A stretch of 50,227 bases of DNA from Hellea sp. (GTDB lineage: Bacteria; Pseudomonadota; Alphaproteobacteria; Caulobacterales; Maricaulaceae): assembly GCA_014238285.1 (NCBI GenBank), contig JABABK010000017.1:1-50227 (forward strand), in the 5' to 3' direction. The notes beneath the pieces were generated by a model. The model searched no databases, had not been told where the DNA came from, and was given only the letters and a program-made list of their open reading frames with translations. Positions 1 to 8,774 of this stretch are shown here, in pieces (the first letter of the stretch is position 1; the number at the start of each line of letters is the position of its first letter). Made by a program: the position numbers and the translations under genes.

Positions 1-42
1 GTTGAAAGTGATCCGGCGTTAATTGTCACTGACTATTACTAA
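1..42 (+). CDS. C-terminal end of an upstream gene (partial)
   Basis: The first 42 bases read in frame as 13 residues ending in DYY followed by TAA at 40-42. A perfect 7-bp hairpin begins at the stop codon, as expected for the end of a transcription unit. Too little is present to name a product, and the frame could be chance. Confidence 0.35.
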   Translation, partial: VESDPALIVTDYY

Positions 43-58
43 GAATCCAAAGATTCTT
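41..58 (+). terminator. Hairpin after the upstream gene
   Basis: AAGAATC at 41-47 and GATTCTT at 52-58 form a perfect 7-bp stem with a 4-base loop. No clean T run follows, so it may be a weak or factor-assisted terminator rather than a classical intrinsic one. Confidence 0.35.
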
Positions 59-489
59 CGTAAAGCAATTTGTTGCGTTTCAAAGAAATAACGAGATCCA
101 CTTAAGTCACTATAAATAGCAACCAAGCGATTTCATTATTTATTTATGAAAAGAAACGTCAATTAACGTCGTTCAACAAGAGTTTTACAGCCTGTTACCA
201 GGTCTGTATCACAGCTGAGCGCCGCCTACGTCTCTCTTCCCAATATTCACAATGTCAAACAGCTGAAAATCAATAAATCAATTTCCAAAAATAAAGGCCT
301 CAGAAACAAGGCCCAAATCCCCGCCAACAAGGCACACCCTGCTGCGAGGAGCGCTATATAGGGAAACGGTTTTTGTAAGTCAAACACCTTTTTCAAAAAA
401 ATTCTGTTTTTCCGAACTTTTTTTCAGTTATTAACAAACCGTTACGAAAACCCCAAATCTCGGGGTAATGCCCCCAAAGGAGACCCTAA
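59..489 (+). promoter_or_regulatory. AT-rich leader of the alkaline phosphatase gene
   Basis: About 430 bases without a supportable gene on either strand. The last 130 bases are A/T-rich and end in a strong ribosome binding site (AAGGAG, 477-482) seven bases before the ATG at 490. A small CCCC/GGGG hairpin lies at 451-465. I looked for Pho-box-like direct repeats (CTGTCAT type) and saw none that convince, so phosphate control is plausible from the gene's function but not shown here. Confidence 0.4.
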
Positions 490-1926
490 ATGGCGATTAA
501 AACCACTCATTATAAGCAGTTTTTAACACTCTCAGCATTTAGCCTGGCCGCTCTCTTAGCAAATGGGTGCGAAAATAGCAAGAATGTCACAAATGATTCT
601 ATCCACAACTCTACGACAATGACCCAAGCCTCTGAAACGAAGGTCGCAAAAAACGTTATTTTGTTTGTCGGTGACGGCATGGGTATCTCCACAATTACAG
701 CTGGACGCATTTTTGACGGTCAAGCTGAAGGCAAGACAGGTGAAGAACATCAGCTAGCATTTGATAGTTTTGAAAGTGTCGCCCTTATAAAGACTTATAA
801 CACTAATGCCCAAGTCCCTGATAGCGCCGGAACGGCAACAGCGATCATGTCTGGCTACAAAACCAATATTGGCACGATTAATGTAGAGCCTGATAAGGAA
901 TTCTCTGGATGTGGCGATATTTCAGCCAAACCAACTTTAGCGGAAATCGCATCAAGTGCTGGCAAAGCTGTCGGCGTGATCTCGACGGCCCGCATCACTC
1001 ACGCCACGCCTGCCGCCGTATTTGGTCATGGGGATAGCCGCGACTGGGAAGCGGATAAAGATATTCCTGAAAAGGCCGCCGAAGCTGGATGTACTGGTTT
1101 CGCCGCTCAACTCGTTAACGGGGCAACGCCTGTCAATTTAGCTCTTGGCGGCGGCGCAAAAGAGTTTTCGGCCGAACAATTTGAAGCATGGAACCAACAA
1201 GACGAAAGCCACGTGGTCGCCCGCACAGGGGCTGAGTTCAGCGCCCTAAACGCTGCTGATCATCAAGACGTTCTAGGATTATTTACGAAAAGCCATATGA
1301 GCTATGAGGCGGACCGTAAAGAAGGCGAAGAGCCCTCATTGGCTGACATGACAAGTTTCGCGATCGACAATCTCTCTGCGCGAGACACGGATGGTTATGT
1401 TTTAATGGTCGAGGCCGGGCGAATAGATCATGCTCACCATGGCAGCAACGCCTATAAAGCTCTTCGGGACCTACAGGCCCTCAATGAAGCTGTAAAAGTG
1501 GCAAAAGCCAAATCCGGAGATGATACTTTAATACTAGTCACGGCTGACCATTCCCATGTCTTCACAATGGCGGGATATCCCAAACGCGGCAACCCCATAC
1601 TTGGTCTCGTCGTGCCACCTAAATCCATCGAGGAGTTATCAAAAGGCGAAAGCCGCTACATACTGGCAGGTGACGGCAAACCCTATACAACGCTTGGGTA
1701 TCAAAATGGTAGCAATGTGCGGACGCCTGACAGCCCCGCTTTAACCGACAACGAAGTCCAAGCCCCAGGTTTTCGCCAACAATCTGCTGTCCCCACGGGA
1801 TCAGAAACTCACGCCGGTGAAGACGTCGCTCTTTTTGCGACAGGGCCAGGAGCGGATAAAGTCAGAGGCGTAATGGAGCAGAACTTAATTCATAACGTCA
1901 TGGTCGACGCTATGGGTATTAAGTAG
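490..1926 (+). CDS. phoA: Alkaline phosphatase, PhoA family, predicted lipoprotein
   Basis: Phosphomonoesterase releasing phosphate from organic esters at the cell envelope. The 478-residue protein begins with a signal segment ending in LLANGC, so Cys27 is the likely lipidated residue. The family active site is complete: FVGDGMG around residue 59-65, nucleophile Ser112 in PDSAGTATA, His171/Thr173 in ARITHATPA, Glu308-Asp313-His317 in the VEAGRIDHAHH stretch, Asp353-His354 in TADHSH, and His441 in ETHAGEDV. These correspond to E. coli PhoA Ser102, Glu322, Asp327, His331, Asp369, His370 and His412. The start is fixed by AAGGAG just upstream. It is a single gene, convergent with the next. The lipobox has Asn at -2, which is uncommon but tolerated. 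Confidence 0.95.
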   Translation: MAIKTTHYKQFLTLSAFSLAALLANGCENSKNVTNDSIHNSTTMTQASETKVAKNVILFVGDGMGISTITAGRIFDGQAEGKTGEEHQLAFDSFESVALIKTYNTNAQVPDSAGTATAIMSGYKTNIGTINVEPDKEFSGCGDISAKPTLAEIASSAGKAVGVISTARITHATPAAVFGHGDSRDWEADKDIPEKAAEAGCTGFAAQLVNGATPVNLALGGGAKEFSAEQFEAWNQQDESHVVARTGAEFSALNAADHQDVLGLFTKSHMSYEADRKEGEEPSLADMTSFAIDNLSARDTDGYVLMVEAGRIDHAHHGSNAYKALRDLQALNEAVKVAKAKSGDDTLILVTADHSHVFTMAGYPKRGNPILGLVVPPKSIEELSKGESRYILAGDGKPYTTLGYQNGSNVRTPDSPALTDNEVQAPGFRQQSAVPTGSETHAGEDVALFATGPGADKVRGVMEQNLIHNVMVDAMGIK

Positions 1927-1954
1927 GTAGCGCTTATTGCAGGCTATGACGCCA

Positions 1955-3016
1955 CTATAAAGGCAGGGCGAATTCCGGTGCTGCCTTGCCGTCTAAAATC
2001 ATCTGGGACATTAAACCTCCAGAGGCGGCGCAAAGGCTCCACCCCATATGGCCATGCCCCGAATTTACCCATAAATTCGATAGAGGTGTTTGACCGATAA
2101 TGGGACGCCCGAGCTTTGATGCTGGCCGATCAGCGGACCAACGCACGACCGGATCAGCAAACGCGTTAACTATATCAGGTGCTATTTCTTCCCAAATGTC
2201 CAAAAGAGCGTCTGGATTATCCTCACCTATTGTCCCTGACAATCTTACCTCATTTTCAAATACAGTTAAGGCCGAACGACTATCCCAATGCATGATCGGA
2301 ATTTCTGGCAGGCTTATGCCTACCGGCCTTTCAAAACTCAGAGCATGGCCTTTCATGGCTGACACTGGCAAATTTATCCCGTAGGCATTCAAAAACTCTG
2401 CACTCTGGGCGCCGCAAGCCACAATCACATGGTCTGAGTGAATAATTTGCCCGTCAATCTCTATCCCGTGACACTGATTTTGCGCCGTATTCAAGGCCGC
2501 ATTCTGCCCATATTGAATATGACAACCTCGCTCTATCAGGTCTTCTGTCAAACGCTGGCAGTAGTGAAAAGCGTCCCCGGAAATGTCATTGAGATAATGA
2601 AGCCCATAGCGCTGAAAACCCCACGCGCCCCTATAAATATCGACCGCTATCCCTAAATCATTTGAGCTCTCAAAGACCGTTTGACCCGCGAAAATACTAT
2701 CAAATAATTGCAAGCTGCCCGCAGATCGATTCTTATCAAGACAGCCCAATTGGTGCCGGCGGTTTTGCAATAAATCGCTAGATCTTTGAGCCAACTTTAA
2801 AACCAACTTAGTGGCAGATAACTTATCACCCTTAAACAACCAAGGGGCCGCTTGGCTTGGATGTACCATGCCTGAATTATACCGCCCGGCCCCATGTCCA
2901 GTTTGGGCCTGTTTTTCCACGAGCGTCACTCTTGCACCGCCTGTAATTAAACTATCAGCGCAAGACAGGCCGATAAGGCCGCCGCCAAGGATGATAATAT
3001 GTGGTCTATTTATCAT
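1955..3016 (-). CDS. FAD-dependent D-amino-acid dehydrogenase/oxidase-like protein
   Basis: A DAO-superfamily flavoprotein of 353 residues. The N-terminus carries the Rossmann FAD-binding signature (ILGGGLIGLSCADSL, about residues 8-22) followed by an acidic strand end (VEKQ). The C-terminus has the typical VNSGHGHMGWSLC FAD-closing motif seen in DadA and glycine/sarcosine oxidase relatives. It probably oxidises an amino acid or N-methyl amine; the substrate cannot be read from sequence. It is shorter than E. coli DadA (about 430 residues), so I leave the symbol empty. It is preceded by TAAGGGCGG about 4 bases before the ATG. It is divergent from the vWA gene, with a 125-bp spacer that must hold both promoters. 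Confidence 0.85.
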   Translation of the reverse strand: MINRPHIIILGGGLIGLSCADSLITGGARVTLVEKQAQTGHGAGRYNSGMVHPSQAAPWLFKGDKLSATKLVLKLAQRSSDLLQNRRHQLGCLDKNRSAGSLQLFDSIFAGQTVFESSNDLGIAVDIYRGAWGFQRYGLHYLNDISGDAFHYCQRLTEDLIERGCHIQYGQNAALNTAQNQCHGIEIDGQIIHSDHVIVACGAQSAEFLNAYGINLPVSAMKGHALSFERPVGISLPEIPIMHWDSRSALTVFENEVRLSGTIGEDNPDALLDIWEEIAPDIVNAFADPVVRWSADRPASKLGRPIIGQTPLSNLWVNSGHGHMGWSLCAASGGLMSQMILDGKAAPEFALPL

Positions 3017-3141
3017 GAAACCGCCCTTACAGCAGGTTCCCCATAGTTAACAAGCGTTCGAATTATTAACCATGCTTCAAAACGGTTTTGAAAGGCTCTT
3101 ATTGTATTACCCCTTAAGTTATAGTGATGCGGAAGTGGGAA

Positions 3142-4518
3142 ATGATTAAAAAGTATTTGAGAGACTCGTCTGGGCAATTTGCCATAATGTTTGGAATTTG
3201 CATGACGCTTCTTGTGGTGGGAGCAGGCACGGCCGTTGATATTTCCGCAATGCACAAAGAACGAGCATCGCTTCAATCAATAACAGACTTGGCTGTATTA
3301 GCGGCCGCCGGGCTTAAAACTGACAAAATTTCAGATCTGAAAACCGCTTCACAAGCGTCTATTGACTCCAATAATTTTAACAACCTGACCATCAAATCAA
3401 CATTAACCCTAAAAAATGACATTATTAGGGTCGAAGCAAATTCCACCTATAAAACTCAATTAATGGGTATTGTCGGAATTGGCAGCGTGCCTGTAACAGC
3501 AGCTTCATCAGCACCCATCCCAAAGGACACGCCTGTAAATATAGTACTAGTGCTTGACTCAACACAATCTATGAGCGGCGCCAATATGACGGCGTTACGC
3601 TCCGCGTCTAAAAAGTTGCTTGCCGTTTTCAACAATGCCGATCCCGGATCGATTCAAGCCGGCGTCGTACCATTTTCAAATTATGTCAATGTTGGCTTGG
3701 AAAATCGCAGCCGTCCATGGATGGATGTTCCTGATGACGGTACCACAACGAGTGCAGAATATTGCTACATGAAAAAAGATCTCGTAGATTCCAGTCTCTG
3801 TGCGACAGAATCAATAACGACCACCTGTAACAATGATAGCGGGCCCTATGAATGCACACGCACATCAACAACTTGTCCGGATGAGGCTTATAGTCCGGAA
3901 TATGAATATTGCTACATTCCGACTTCGACACAAACCTGGAATGGTTGCGTCGGCTCTCGAGATAATCCAGATCACAAAGACCCCGAATACAAGTCGCGCC
4001 CCTTTCCTGGAATCATGAACGTTACATGTAGTTCGGAAATACTGGACCTTACGACCAATCTCATAGATGTTGAAGCTAAGATTGATAGCCTGGTTGCGAC
4101 TGGGAGCACTTATGTCCCCGCCGGCCTTGCTTGGGGATGGCGTCTCTTGCACCCAAAGGATCCTTATGGCGGACTGACAAATAGCCAAAAAGACAGAAAA
4201 CGAGCCATGGTTTTGATGAGCGATGGTGGAAATACCGTTAAATTATCAGCGCCCTATCATTACACGAATTATACGACTGAAGGCAGGGATGAATCAAACG
4301 CACTCACATCAGATCTTTGTACCGCTATTAAAAATGACGGAATTGATTTATATACGGTTGCTTATAGACTCGGAGAGGGCGACCCATCAGCTCGATCCAT
4401 AATTAACAAATGCGCTTCGGGACCCGCATTTAGCTTTAATGCGAATAATCAAACGGAATTAGAAAATGCCTTTGAAGACATAGCCAATTCGCTTTATGAA
4501 GTCCGTATTATTCGATAA
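3142..4518 (+). CDS. TadE/TadG-like pilus protein with a von Willebrand A domain
   Basis: One N-terminal membrane helix (about residues 12-35) follows a short basic segment containing SGQFAIMF, the signature of TadE/TadG minor pseudopilins. A vWA domain follows, beginning VLVLDSTQSMS. The MIDAS motif reads D-x-T-x-S, with Thr replacing the usual first Ser. A Cys-rich insertion at roughly residues 200-290 (at least eight Cys) interrupts the vWA domain, suggesting disulfides outside the membrane. Start chosen at 3142 because the product then begins MIKKYLRDSSG, as relatives do; a GTG at 3124 and an ATG at 3127 are in frame but leave an atypical tail. No other tad genes are nearby. A paralogue lies at 36691-37731. 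Confidence 0.8.
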   Translation: MIKKYLRDSSGQFAIMFGICMTLLVVGAGTAVDISAMHKERASLQSITDLAVLAAAGLKTDKISDLKTASQASIDSNNFNNLTIKSTLTLKNDIIRVEANSTYKTQLMGIVGIGSVPVTAASSAPIPKDTPVNIVLVLDSTQSMSGANMTALRSASKKLLAVFNNADPGSIQAGVVPFSNYVNVGLENRSRPWMDVPDDGTTTSAEYCYMKKDLVDSSLCATESITTTCNNDSGPYECTRTSTTCPDEAYSPEYEYCYIPTSTQTWNGCVGSRDNPDHKDPEYKSRPFPGIMNVTCSSEILDLTTNLIDVEAKIDSLVATGSTYVPAGLAWGWRLLHPKDPYGGLTNSQKDRKRAMVLMSDGGNTVKLSAPYHYTNYTTEGRDESNALTSDLCTAIKNDGIDLYTVAYRLGEGDPSARSIINKCASGPAFSFNANNQTELENAFEDIANSLYEVRIIR

Positions 4519-4524
4519 ACAAAA

Positions 4525-5106
4525 TTATTCGGCTGCTTCAGTCGCTGCATCATCTTTTGAAGACTCCCGGCTCGGCGCTTTACGGCGACGGGTCGACTTC
4601 GTTGCAGGCTTCACCTCTTCGGCGGAAGTCTCAATAACGACTTCTTTTGCAGGCTCAACTGTTTCCAGTCCCTCCACAACTTCGTCACTGTTATTACTAT
4701 TATCTGATTTAGAGCTCTTCTTTACTTGCGGAGGATAACGGCGCTTTGTTCTCTGCTTCTCACTGCTTCTATTCGAGTCACCCTCAATATCTTTGTTGTC
4801 ACTTTGAGCATTAGCGCTGGTATCTTCCACCTTCACGGCCTCAGCCTCCGGCTTTGGCGTTGGCGTTGGCTTGGCGGCCTCAATCGCATTGACGATGCGT
4901 AGATAGTGCTCCGCATGTTGTCTATAATTTTCAGCTTTTACACGGCTACCACTAGACGCAGCATCGCGAGCCAAAGTTTCATATTTATCAAAAATCTGCT
5001 TGGCCGTACCGCGAACTTTCACGTCAGGTCCATTGGATTCCAAAGACCGGTTAGCATTGCCTTGATTATTATTATTACGGCGATTACGCCCGCGTTGACG
5101 CTTCAT
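4525..5106 (-). CDS. DUF4167 domain protein, probable nucleic-acid-associated
   Basis: A 193-residue protein with an Arg/Asn-rich N-terminus (RQRGRNRRNNNNQGNANR), then the DUF4167 core of about residues 28-80 with VRGTAKQIFDKYETLARDA and AENYRQHAEHYLRI. A long, charged, low-complexity tail follows. DUF4167 proteins are found almost only in Alphaproteobacteria and usually sit just downstream of prmC, as here. Function is not established; the basic, disordered N-terminus suggests RNA or ribosome contact, which is inference. GAGG lies about 6 bases before the ATG. The gene is convergent with the vWA gene, with six bases between stops. Confidence 0.85.
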   Translation of the reverse strand: MKRQRGRNRRNNNNQGNANRSLESNGPDVKVRGTAKQIFDKYETLARDAASSGSRVKAENYRQHAEHYLRIVNAIEAAKPTPTPKPEAEAVKVEDTSANAQSDNKDIEGDSNRSSEKQRTKRRYPPQVKKSSKSDNSNNSDEVVEGLETVEPAKEVVIETSAEEVKPATKSTRRRKAPSRESSKDDAATEAAE

Positions 5107-5244
5107 AGCGTTTCCTCAACTGTTCTTAGAGTATTCTCTTGCATCAATAATTGTGCCCGTGAATGGTAATTCCAAATCACTAGCTAACCCGTAGCAAAGG
5201 CTTGCCCTCACGCCAAGTCCTTTTTTACATTATTATATTGTAAT

Positions 5245-6117
5245 TTAGGAAATCGGCGCATTAGTCGCAGCGCAGGCGATGACACAGCGGTCATGTCCGG
5301 ATAAATCCTTCTGCACTTTCAAAACATCAAATCCCGCCAGTCTTAACACGTCCGGCACTGACTGCCCTTGATCGCAACCGATCTCCAGACACAGCTTTCC
5401 ACCTAGCTTCAAATATTGGGCCGCACTTTTGGCAATTACATTATAGGCCACTAAACCGTCAGCTCCTCCCCAAAGCGCAAGATGCGGATCATAAACGCTA
5501 ACCTCAACTGAAAGCTTATCCATGGCTTCGTTTGTAATATACGGCGGGTTAGATATTATAAAATCAAATTGGCCCGTAACGGGTTCAAACCAACTTCCGA
5601 GCATAAACTCAATACGTTGACTGACGTCATGGAAGGCAGCATTTCCAGACGCTACATCAAGAGCGGCCTCAGACAAATCAATCGCGACGGCTTGAAATTT
5701 TTCCCTCGATTTAAGAATTGATATAATGATCGCGCCAGACCCTGTGCCAAGATCTAAAACGCGGTAACTTTGCTCAGACGTAGTTTGCGACAAAACATAA
5801 TCGACTAAAAGCTCTGTTTCTGGGCGGGGCGACAACACTTCAGGCGTAACTCTAAACGTCAGCCCATAAAATTCCCGATTTCCAATTATATTGTCCAAAG
5901 GTTCGCCGCGTAATCGGCGCTGCATCAGGTCATCCATATCTGCCACCTGTTCATCTGACACAACAGACCCGGCATTAATGATTTGCTCGGAGCGAGAATA
6001 CCCGGTCACATGCTCCATAAGCAAAGAAGCTTCGAGGCCAGCAGAGTCTATATCTGCCGCCCTTAATCGCTCAACTAACTGACGATAAAAAATTTCTAAG
6101 GTTGGATGGTTTGACAT
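5245..6117 (-). CDS. prmC: Release factor glutamine methyltransferase PrmC
   Basis: Methylates the glutamine of the GGQ motif in peptide release factors 1 and 2, using S-adenosylmethionine. The 290 residues match the family length. There is a helical N-terminal domain (1-75), a SAM-binding glycine loop LDLGTGSGA at 121-129, and the NPPY catalytic motif at 190-193 that holds the substrate glutamine. The start overlaps the end of the upstream hydrolase gene by 22 bases, so the two are probably cotranscribed; DUF4167 follows after 138 bases. prfA, the usual upstream neighbour, is absent and replaced by the hydrolase. Confidence 0.95.
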   Translation of the reverse strand: MSNHPTLEIFYRQLVERLRAADIDSAGLEASLLMEHVTGYSRSEQIINAGSVVSDEQVADMDDLMQRRLRGEPLDNIIGNREFYGLTFRVTPEVLSPRPETELLVDYVLSQTTSEQSYRVLDLGTGSGAIIISILKSREKFQAVAIDLSEAALDVASGNAAFHDVSQRIEFMLGSWFEPVTGQFDFIISNPPYITNEAMDKLSVEVSVYDPHLALWGGADGLVAYNVIAKSAAQYLKLGGKLCLEIGCDQGQSVPDVLRLAGFDVLKVQKDLSGHDRCVIACAATNAPIS

Positions 6118-6878
6118 AAATCCGACAGAGCTTGCGTGAGTAAAGTCAAATCTTGAGGTCGAGATACACTATGATCAGCGTCTTTGATAAGCGTGTAAGT
6201 CACGTCCAGACTGGTCAACAACTCAACAAGCTGCTGAGAATATTGCCACGGTACTACCTCGTCTTGGCCACCTTGAAAAATACGCACGGGGCCTGAAAAG
6301 GCAAAAGGCTCATCTAGTAATTGATGCGCACGCCCATCTTCGACAAGCTCCAAAGAGTATTCATAAGGCTCGTCATAGCCTGACGGCGCATAATATATAC
6401 CCTCACTCATTATGGTCTCCTTGACCTCATCGGGCCAATTTTTCCACATGAGTTTTTCGGTAAAATCCGGTGCAGGCGCAATCAACATCAAGGCCTTTAC
6501 ACGCTTGCGCTTAGCTTTTGCTGCTAGGAGTGAGGCCCAGCCGCCCATAGAAGACCCTATCAAAATAACATGCTGATTGGCCAGCGCGTCCATAACGGTA
6601 ACAATGTCCTGCCCCCACCTAGAAACTATCCCATCGCGAAACTTGCCAGAGCTTTGCCCATGACCATAATAGTCAAACCGGATAAAACGATAGCCATGGT
6701 TTTCTGCCCATTCATGCAAGTGGACGGCCTTAGTGCCATCCATGTCAGATTTCAGACCACCACACCAAATGATCGTTGGCCCCGCCAGCTTAGTACCCGG
6801 TGACATTTTATAGGCGATTTTCTCATTATCTTCTGTTAGGTGAGGCGGGGCCGCAAGATAGGACACGGTTTCTGTCAT
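6096..6878 (-). CDS. Alpha/beta hydrolase (serine esterase/acyl hydrolase type)
   Basis: A 260-residue alpha/beta-hydrolase fold protein without a signal peptide. The nucleophile elbow is GSSMGG with Ser110. The likely acid is Asp206 in GGQDEVVPW and the base His236 in DADHSVS. The sequence FDYYGHGQSSG upstream of the elbow resembles monoacylglycerol or carboxylesterase-type lipases and BAAT-like hydrolases. The substrate is unknown. It overlaps prmC and starts only 26 bases from the divergent glycosyltransferase gene, so its promoter must lie inside that gene's start or be shared. Confidence 0.85.
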   Translation of the reverse strand: MTETVSYLAAPPHLTEDNEKIAYKMSPGTKLAGPTIIWCGGLKSDMDGTKAVHLHEWAENHGYRFIRFDYYGHGQSSGKFRDGIVSRWGQDIVTVMDALANQHVILIGSSMGGWASLLAAKAKRKRVKALMLIAPAPDFTEKLMWKNWPDEVKETIMSEGIYYAPSGYDEPYEYSLELVEDGRAHQLLDEPFAFSGPVRIFQGGQDEVVPWQYSQQLVELLTSLDVTYTLIKDADHSVSRPQDLTLLTQALSDLCQTIQP

Positions 6879-6904
6879 AATGAAATGAGCCTTCAGGATA
6901 AAAA

Positions 6905-8011
6905 ATGAACGTTCTTCAGATTGTTCCAGACCTTAATGCAGGCGGCGTAGAGCGCACAACCCTAGAAGTTGCAGAAGCTCTTCAAAGCAAAGGTTTTACA
7001 CCACATATTTGCAGTCAAGGCGGCCGTCTAGAGCCAGATTTCATCAAACTTGATGCTCGCATGCATAAATTTGATATTGGCAGCAAAAATCCGCTACGTC
7101 TGAGAGTTAACACTCAAAAATTGATCGACATTATAAAGTCGGAAAATATCGATATCGTTCACGCTCGATCAAGAGCGCCGGCTTGGCCAGCCCATGCCGC
7201 CGCCAAGGCCACAAACCGCCCCTTCGTCACGACCTATCACGGTATATATAATGCCAATTCCAAATTAAAACGGCGCTATAATGCGATCATGGCAAAAGGT
7301 GAGATCATTATCGCCAATTCTAAATACACTAAGCGTCATATCCTTAAAGAACATGGCACGGATCCCGACATCATTCGGGTAATCCCACGCGGCGTGGATA
7401 TGAAAATTTTCGACCCAAAAACCATCCCCGCCAAATCCGTCGATCGCTTCCGCCAAATTTGGGGCATCAAACCAGAAGAAAAACTTATCTTATTGCCAGG
7501 GCGCCTCACCCGCTGGAAGGGCCAGATCGATGCAATTCAGGCTATCGCAAAGTTGGGCCCATCTCACAAACTTGTCCTTCTCGGCGACCCTCAGGGCCGA
7601 GACTCTTATGTTCAAGAACTCAAAACCCTTGCTCAGAAACTAGGCATTGAGAACAGCGTTATTGCGCCGGGCCACTGTACCGAAATGCCTGCCGCCATTC
7701 TGGCTTCAGATATTGTGATTGTCCCTTCGATTGAGCCCGAAGCATTTGGGCGCGTTGTTGCGGAAGCCCAGGCGATGGGCCGGCCAGTCATTGCTAGCGC
7801 CCATGGCGGGCCTATGGAAACTGTTATTCCAAACAAAACCGGTGACCTTTTTGAATCCGGCAATTGGCAAGCACTCGCCTCAACCATTCAAGATGTGATA
7901 AGCTGGCAGACCTATGATCCAAAATTTGCGCGGACCCACATTGCCAAGAATTTTTCTAAATCTCAGCTTCAGGATAAGACTCTAGCCGTTTACGCGGAAA
8001 TTTTGCGTTAA
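6905..8011 (+). CDS. Glycosyltransferase family 4
   Basis: A 368-residue GT-B-fold retaining glycosyltransferase. The N-terminal domain opens with a DLNAGGVERTTLE acceptor-side loop. The C-terminal nucleotide-sugar domain has PGRLTRWKG and the E-x7-E signature in EPEAFGRVVAEA. Such enzymes add sugars to lipopolysaccharide core, exopolysaccharide or lipid acceptors at the inner membrane; the donor and acceptor are not readable. AGGA lies 6 bases before the ATG. It sits upstream of infC on the same strand with 110 bases between, enough for a separate infC promoter. Confidence 0.9.
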   Translation: MNVLQIVPDLNAGGVERTTLEVAEALQSKGFTPHICSQGGRLEPDFIKLDARMHKFDIGSKNPLRLRVNTQKLIDIIKSENIDIVHARSRAPAWPAHAAAKATNRPFVTTYHGIYNANSKLKRRYNAIMAKGEIIIANSKYTKRHILKEHGTDPDIIRVIPRGVDMKIFDPKTIPAKSVDRFRQIWGIKPEEKLILLPGRLTRWKGQIDAIQAIAKLGPSHKLVLLGDPQGRDSYVQELKTLAQKLGIENSVIAPGHCTEMPAAILASDIVIVPSIEPEAFGRVVAEAQAMGRPVIASAHGGPMETVIPNKTGDLFESGNWQALASTIQDVISWQTYDPKFARTHIAKNFSKSQLQDKTLAVYAEILR

Positions 8012-8107
8012 TTAAGTCACAATCCCCAAAATAGTTGGCGAATTGATCTCAATCACACTTGAAATCAGGGCGCGTCTTGACCATATTCTGCTCGTTATTA
8101 ACCACCC

Positions 8108-8113
8108 AAGGAG
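8108..8113 (+). promoter_or_regulatory. Shine-Dalgarno that fixes an AUA start for infC
   Basis: AAGGAG lies 8 bases before the ATA codon at 8122 and is the only good ribosome binding site in the region. The only conventional alternative codon upstream in frame is a TTG at 8059, which has no Shine-Dalgarno. Confidence 0.7.
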
Positions 8114-8121
8114 ATTTTGGT

Positions 8122-8664
8122 ATAGCAAGACGACCGCACGCAGCCCCGCCCTCGAAAAAGCCCAAGGGCCCGAGAATTAATGGGGATATTGACGCTTCCC
8201 AAGTCCTACTGATTACAGAAACCGGTGAAAAAAGAGGCATCGTCCCCATTGACGAAGCTTTAGCTGCTGCCCGCACAGCAGGTCTAGACCTTGTTGAGGT
8301 CGCCCCGAACCCTGAAGCGCCCGTCGTTAAAATCCTTGATTATGGTAAACTTCGCTTTGAACAGCAGAAGAAAAAAGCCGCCGCTCGCAAAAGCCAGCGC
8401 ACGCAAGATATCAAAGAAATTAAAATGCGCCCGAATATCGACACTCATGATTATGAGGTGAAAACCCGCGCGATGACCAAGTTCTTTGATCGCGGCGATA
8501 AAGTCAAAGTTACGATCCGTTTTAGAGGCCGCGAAATGGCTCATATGGATCGCGGTACGGATTTACTGCAGCGCGTCAAAGAAGATTTTGAAGAAATCAC
8601 CAAAGTCGAATTTGAACCCAAAACCGAAGGCCGGTTGATGATTATGGTATTAGCGCCGAAATAA
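8122..8664 (+). CDS. infC: Translation initiation factor IF-3 (probable AUA start)
   Basis: IF-3 binds the 30S subunit and checks start codons and the initiator tRNA. From the ATA at 8122 the protein is 180 residues, exactly the length of E. coli IF-3. It begins ARRPHAAPP and has the conserved [31 protein letters not shown] linker and [13 protein letters not shown] elements. E. coli infC starts at AUU and represses itself because IF-3 rejects non-AUG starts; a rare start here suggests the same feedback. No ATG or GTG lies in frame at a suitable place. rpmI and rplT, often adjacent to infC, are about 10 kb away on the other strand. Confidence 0.93.
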   Translation: MARRPHAAPPSKKPKGPRINGDIDASQVLLITETGEKRGIVPIDEALAAARTAGLDLVEVAPNPEAPVVKILDYGKLRFEQQKKKAAARKSQRTQDIKEIKMRPNIDTHDYEVKTRAMTKFFDRGDKVKVTIRFRGREMAHMDRGTDLLQRVKEDFEEITKVEFEPKTEGRLMIMVLAPK

Positions 8665-8731
8665 GGCGCTAATCTCTAAATCCTATCACTCTGGACTTGA
8701 TACAGAGTCTCACTTATTTAGTAGAAAATAG

Positions 8732-8751
8732 ATACTGGCATTCGCCAGTAT
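8732..8751. terminator. Perfect hairpin between convergent infC and yqeY
   Basis: ATACTGGC (8732-8739) and GCCAGTAT (8744-8751) form an 8-bp stem with a 4-base loop, 68 bases after infC and 24 before the yqeY stop. T-runs are weak on both sides (CTATTTT on the minus side), so it may be a modest bidirectional terminator. Confidence 0.5.
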
Positions 8752-8774
8752 GAGCGGTTTAACAAAAAAATCTA

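Noticed and set aside
59-489. Pho box before phoA
   Set aside because: No CTGTCAT-type direct repeat at 11-base spacing was found.
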